64,000 bases of DNA from Ziziphus jujuba (Eukaryota; Streptophyta; Magnoliopsida; Rosales; Rhamnaceae), in the NCBI RefSeq assembly GCF_031755915.1, contig NC_083387.1, positions 10,003,001 to 10,067,000 on the forward strand, read 5' to 3'. Shown in pieces: positions 59,958-64,000 of the stretch. The notes beneath the pieces were generated by a model. The model was given only the letters and a program-made list of their open reading frames with translations, ran no database searches and was not told where the DNA came from. How positions within the stretch are numbered: position 1 is the first letter of the stretch; the number at the start of each line of letters is the position of its first letter. Made by a program: the position numbers and the translations under genes.

Positions 59958-62900
59958 ATCAAACATCCAGTAGAGACATAGTATCCAAGAAATCTAGTAA
60001 TGAATAGGCGTGCTCCTGTTTCCATCAAAGAAGTTACCATGTGTTTTGGGTTGCTGTGAAGGGCACAACTTTCTTCAAGTATACCATGTGCAGCTGCCAT
60101 TCCATCCAGCAAATGAAACCTTACTCTCAAACTATAAATTCTTGAAGAGACCTGAGAACTATATAGGCTTGAATTTCAAAACTACCTCATTGAAAAAAGT
60201 TTTTTTAGACTATTGAGAAAAGGAAAGTAAACAATAAATTGACCATTTTTTGATACCTATTGACATTACATTAATCTTAAGTTATAAAAATAGACAATCT
60301 CTAGTAAACTACCTTCAAATCCATCCTCATGGAAGCCACAACCTGACAGAAAACATAAAATAGATACTCAAGAGTTAGAAAATGTAAAGTCAATGTGAAC
60401 AGTTAAAGAATTGGAGACCTATAACACTACTTATTCTGATTTTAATATTTTTAATAAGTTATTCCAAGATAGATAGTGTCAGGACCCATCTAAAATTCCT
60501 CACCAGAACTCTAGATAAGTCCTGATCCCACGGAAATACCACCGAATCTTCCAATGGAAAATCCGGCAATATCTCTCTTAAAGGTAGGACTTACCATAAA
60601 ATTTCCTACATAGAAAATGCATTTCTATATACAACACCTCATTCCTTCCATCTTACTACAAAGTATTACCATAAATTACAGCACTTTAATAATTAACAAG
60701 GAACCAGTGCATGATTAAATAAATAAATGTCCAAATAGTATATAGAGCGTTATCAACTACAACTTAATATGAAATTTAATACAATACAAGATAAAAAGAA
60801 ATAATACAAGATAGAAAGGAAAGGAAAAGTCTCTTGGACTTTCGGCAATGAACCAAGACGTTGAGCTCGCCCTGGACGATCAACGTTAACTAACCTGGAC
60901 CTAAGGGAACAAAATTTAAAAACATAAGATGCTAATCATCTTAGTGAGTAACCTAATCTACTAAACAGGAAAATAAATAATAATAATAATATAAACTTGA
61001 TTAATCAATAATAAATAAGTCATTAATTATTAAGTATTTAAAAATAATATTTTCTATCAAAACCTTTACGATTCACTCAGTTTGAAACGTTTCCTTTTTA
61101 AAATGTTTTACAAAATCTGATATTTTAAGCCTTAAAATCCAGAACGTATTTAATTAAAAGGCAAAATTTATAGTGAGAGGTAAAAATATAAAAATAATGC
61201 TAATAACAAATATTAAATTCTAAATAAGGTATCATAACAAATAATACAAAATCACAATAAAGTTTATACTAAAATGATCCAAGGAATATTTAAATAAATA
61301 AAGTAAATCAATTTATTTCTAAAAGAAAATATTTAAAATAATCTAAAACATCCATTTAAAATATAGGGTAAAAATAAAATAAACCGATAAATTTTATAGA
61401 ATTTAATTTAAAATACTAAAACAATTTAATTTATAAAGCACTATTAAATACACTTTAATTTAAATAAGTTTTAAAATATTTCATGATTAAAATCACGTCG
61501 TGAAAACCATTTGATACACCCACTATATACCAATGGCGCCAACGGTACCCAGCATCCCAAGTACCATCAGACAGGAGGTTAAAGAGAGAAACCGATATAC
61601 AGTCACGTGGCGTCTCACCGCACCATTGCAAACAAGCATCCCGACTATGGAGGGGTGGCCTACCCTTGTCGATGGCAACCACAGGACAACCCTATAAATC
61701 ACCTATGCACTACTCACACCCACCTGCGCACTAATCACATCCATATGCTCGCTAATTATATCCATGTATATAGAACACCAATACATGTATGGTGTATCTA
61801 AAAATCATAAAATTCATACATTTTCAAAATCTCGAAAATTTCATAAGTATTGCAGGGTTTATTCCATCCAATTAAACCCATAAATCTTCCACAATTCTTT
61901 TATAAATCATCGTCATAAATTCATCTCATAAATTCCATCAATTTCAAATCCATCAATGAAACTAACAATAATTTAAAATAAATATTCATTCAATTCCTCA
62001 AAATTCAAAATATAATTAAAATCCACAATTCATCAATATATAAATACATTTTTATAAAACATAAATAAATTCACAATTAAATTCAACAACAATTTAAATA
62101 AAATTAAATTCACAATTTCTTTAAAATTGAATTTCATAAAAATAAAATCTCCATAATTTGTCAAAAGCAAATTATGCTTTAATACACATATACATTTCAA
62201 TTTATTTAAATTGCGCTATCAAAATTCCAAATATAATTTTACTAAACAATTAACACATGAAATATCAATTTTCAAATAATCAATTATCACAAAATACTTA
62301 TAATTAAACAACCAAAATTAAGTTTGAAGGTAGGTCACTCACCTCGAGCATGCAATCCAATCAAGATCCTCTACAGGATCAATTCTACAACTCACACGTG
62401 CTCCTAGAATAACCATATTACACAGGATCAAATAAATTAATATTTTATTCGGATAAATAATACCCGGTACCCGGGGGTTTAACAGTAACGGTGTCAAAAA
62501 TTCGTAAATAAGATATCAACGGAAATCTAATGAGACGAGGATCACATTACCGACCTCCATTGGACTCAACTTGATCGGAGGTGGGCGGAAAGTGGATGGA
62601 AGTTTTTGACCGAACTTCAACTTGCGTGTCTCCCAAATGGTAGGAAAATGAGTTGAATGGACCTCAAAATCGAGCTCAAGAGGTGCAAAATAGGGAAAAG
62701 AGGGTATGAAATCGGACTGGATTGGCCAGAAAACAGCGAAATAGCCGAAAAATCAAAATGGGCCACCGCCTGCTTCATCAGCTTATCTGGGCGTGTCGCT
62801 GATCGACCGGCCGCCAAACTTGGCAGCTGAGCTCGTTGACGACTGGGCTTCACCGATGGCCAGTGCGTGTGGCCGGAAATGGTGCAGATCGAGAGAGAGA

Positions 62901-63058
62901 TAGTGACAGGAGAGAGAGAGAGAGAGAGAAAGGGGGGGAGAGGGAGGGGATGATGAATAGTACCCCTTCCCCCCTTTTTTTCACGTGCGCGAAAGAAAGA
63001 AAAAGAAAGAAAAATAAAAGAAAAAAGAAAAGGAAAAGAAATTAATAAAATAATCTAA

Positions 63059-63089
<31 letters not shown>

Positions 63090-63598
63090 TAATGATGTTT
63101 TAAAAAAATTTTGCATATCCATAACTTTTAAACTACATATCCATTTTAGACATGTTATTAGTCTATGGATTGGAGTGATGCATACTTTGCAACGATATCC
63201 CGATCCAAAAGAAATTCCATCCGGATCAAAAAGTCAAAATTTGACCCCTCTCTGTCAACTGCGGTCAAACCCGGTTAACCTCGATCAAAGTGAAAAAAAA
63301 TTCTGATGTTGTTCAAAATGGGGTGTTACGGATAGAGCTATGACTTAGCTAGGAAACATTTCGGTCTTATTTTCAAGATTTTAATGTTTGATATCTTTAA
63401 GGAGCAGGAAAGCTCACCCTGATATGCTCCACAAAACCAAATTCCTCTTTTTCCTTGAATATGATGAAATTCAAGTGAAGCTTTTGATGCAGCAATAGAT
63501 GGAACGGGGTGGCCAGTAGACCACTTAAGCAAGGTTTGTTTTGGTTTGTCTTTTACATTGAGAGTCACAAGAAAAGGAAGATCTGTTCCATCAACGTT
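59958..63598 (-). pseudogene. Plant cyclopropane-fatty-acid synthase fragment (N-terminal oxidoreductase part), split by a solo LTR
   Basis: Three exons on the minus strand match plant cyclopropane-fatty-acyl-phospholipid synthases, which carry an FAD-dependent amine-oxidase-like N-terminal region. The first (63598-63418) has LPFLVTLNV, TLLKWSTGHPVPS, HIQGKRGIWFCGAYQG. The second (60342-60313) has GCGFHEDGFE. The third (about 60108-59958) has GMAAAHGILEESCALHSNPK then METGARLFITRFLG and STGCLM. Splice phases of the first two agree. The acceptor of the third looks lost. No methyltransferase part or earlier exons are present, so this is a remnant. The intron between the first two exons holds the 60477-63330 LTR; without it the intron would be about 216 bp. 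Confidence 0.8.
60477..63330 (-). mobile_element. Solo LTR, 2,854 bp, TSD GATAG
   Basis: It begins TGTCAGGACCCATC and ends GGGGTGTTACG (last base mutated from A), with GATAG at 60472-60476 and 63331-63335. The shared landmarks are all present: hairpin with a paired change (60925-60943), cassette (61512-61799), GTCACTCACCTCGAGCATGC (62335) and leader with GA microsatellite (62909-62928). Inserted in an intron of the cyclopropane synthase fragment, in the same orientation as that gene. No internal domain. Confidence 0.88.
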
Positions 63599-64000
63599 CT
63601 GCAGGTTCAGAGATTTCAGGGCCGAGTTAGATGAATATACTACAGAAAAGAAAATCATTATCTTGGGGCTAACTAAAATTATTGTGAGAGTAGAAAGGCA
63701 GGAAGTGACTTGTTAATTCATTTACTACTTAATTCTTTACCAAAATTACTGTTAATGCAAACTTCTAAAAGTAAGGCAAAATCAATACGGAGCTTATATA
63801 GTGCAATCAATCTTTGCAATAATAAAATTCAAGAAAACATGCTGAAGAAGACTCTTGTATGGCATGTCCAAAAACTAGATCTAAATAACCAAAATACTAC
63901 ATAAGAGTCCTAAAATAAAGGTCTAAGTCATTGTTTTCTGTTATGTCCTATAAAAAATCAAAATCCAACAACTAAAACGAATGCCATTCTTTTGGCAACA
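63599..64000. other. Upstream flank of the cyclopropane synthase fragment
   Basis: A pyrimidine tract and CCTGCAG acceptor lie just above 63598. Beyond that there is intron-like AT-rich DNA. No earlier exon could be recognised before the window ends. Confidence 0.4.

Overview
This window is nuclear DNA of a flowering plant, almost certainly a eudicot: it is very AT-rich, spliced genes have GT/AG introns, and most of it is nested plant transposable elements. No prokaryotic operon, CRISPR array, tRNA or rRNA gene was recognised. I cannot name the species from the sequence alone.

The backbone is a family of about 2.7-3.3 kb LTRs, starting TGTAACA and ending near CCTGACA, found only as solo LTRs or fragments with no gag-pol. 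Two have perfect 5-bp target duplications (10163-13125, GCAAA; 60477-63330, GATAG). Two truncated copies face each other as a long inverted repeat (23498-29254). One copy (31610-35789) sits inside another LTR (31337-38242) and itself carries an 866-bp Mutator-like foldback MITE (33243-34108, 9-bp duplication). A diverged subfamily lies at 15701-19110, 22302-23497 and 29255-31020. A complete 406-bp TRIM retrotransposon (17411-17816, CATAA duplication) is nested in one of these. A decayed hAT transposase gene lies at 7137-9180.

The main discovery is at 40712-51547. A minus-strand host gene resembling the plant 'organ-specific protein' family (signal peptide exon, RKEP-type motif, then 14 tandem 14-18 residue repeats) is split by a 9,407-bp CACTA (En/Spm) transposon at 40886-50292. 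The 3-bp duplication ATT is one in-frame Asn codon of the repeat, so the pre-insertion reading frame can be followed across the insertion. The transposon has an apparently intact TNPD/TNP2-type transposase (1,084 codons in three main exons). It also has an unusual 5' subterminal array of about 15 palindromes built on GGCGACGCATAA, partly amplified as a 527-bp higher-order repeat.

The remaining host-derived content is fragmentary. It includes a pseudogene of a plant cyclopropane-fatty-acid synthase with a solo LTR in an intron (59958-63598), a cluster of two unrelated kinase gene fragments (STE20/BLUS1-like and casein kinase I-like, 38813-40334), and one unrecognised 125-residue gene (19581-19958). 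The interval 51750-59128 is mostly AT-rich intergenic DNA. The most interesting unexplained signals are a GC-rich cassette and a short stem-loop, each conserved among the LTR copies, the stem-loop showing a paired (compensatory) base change.
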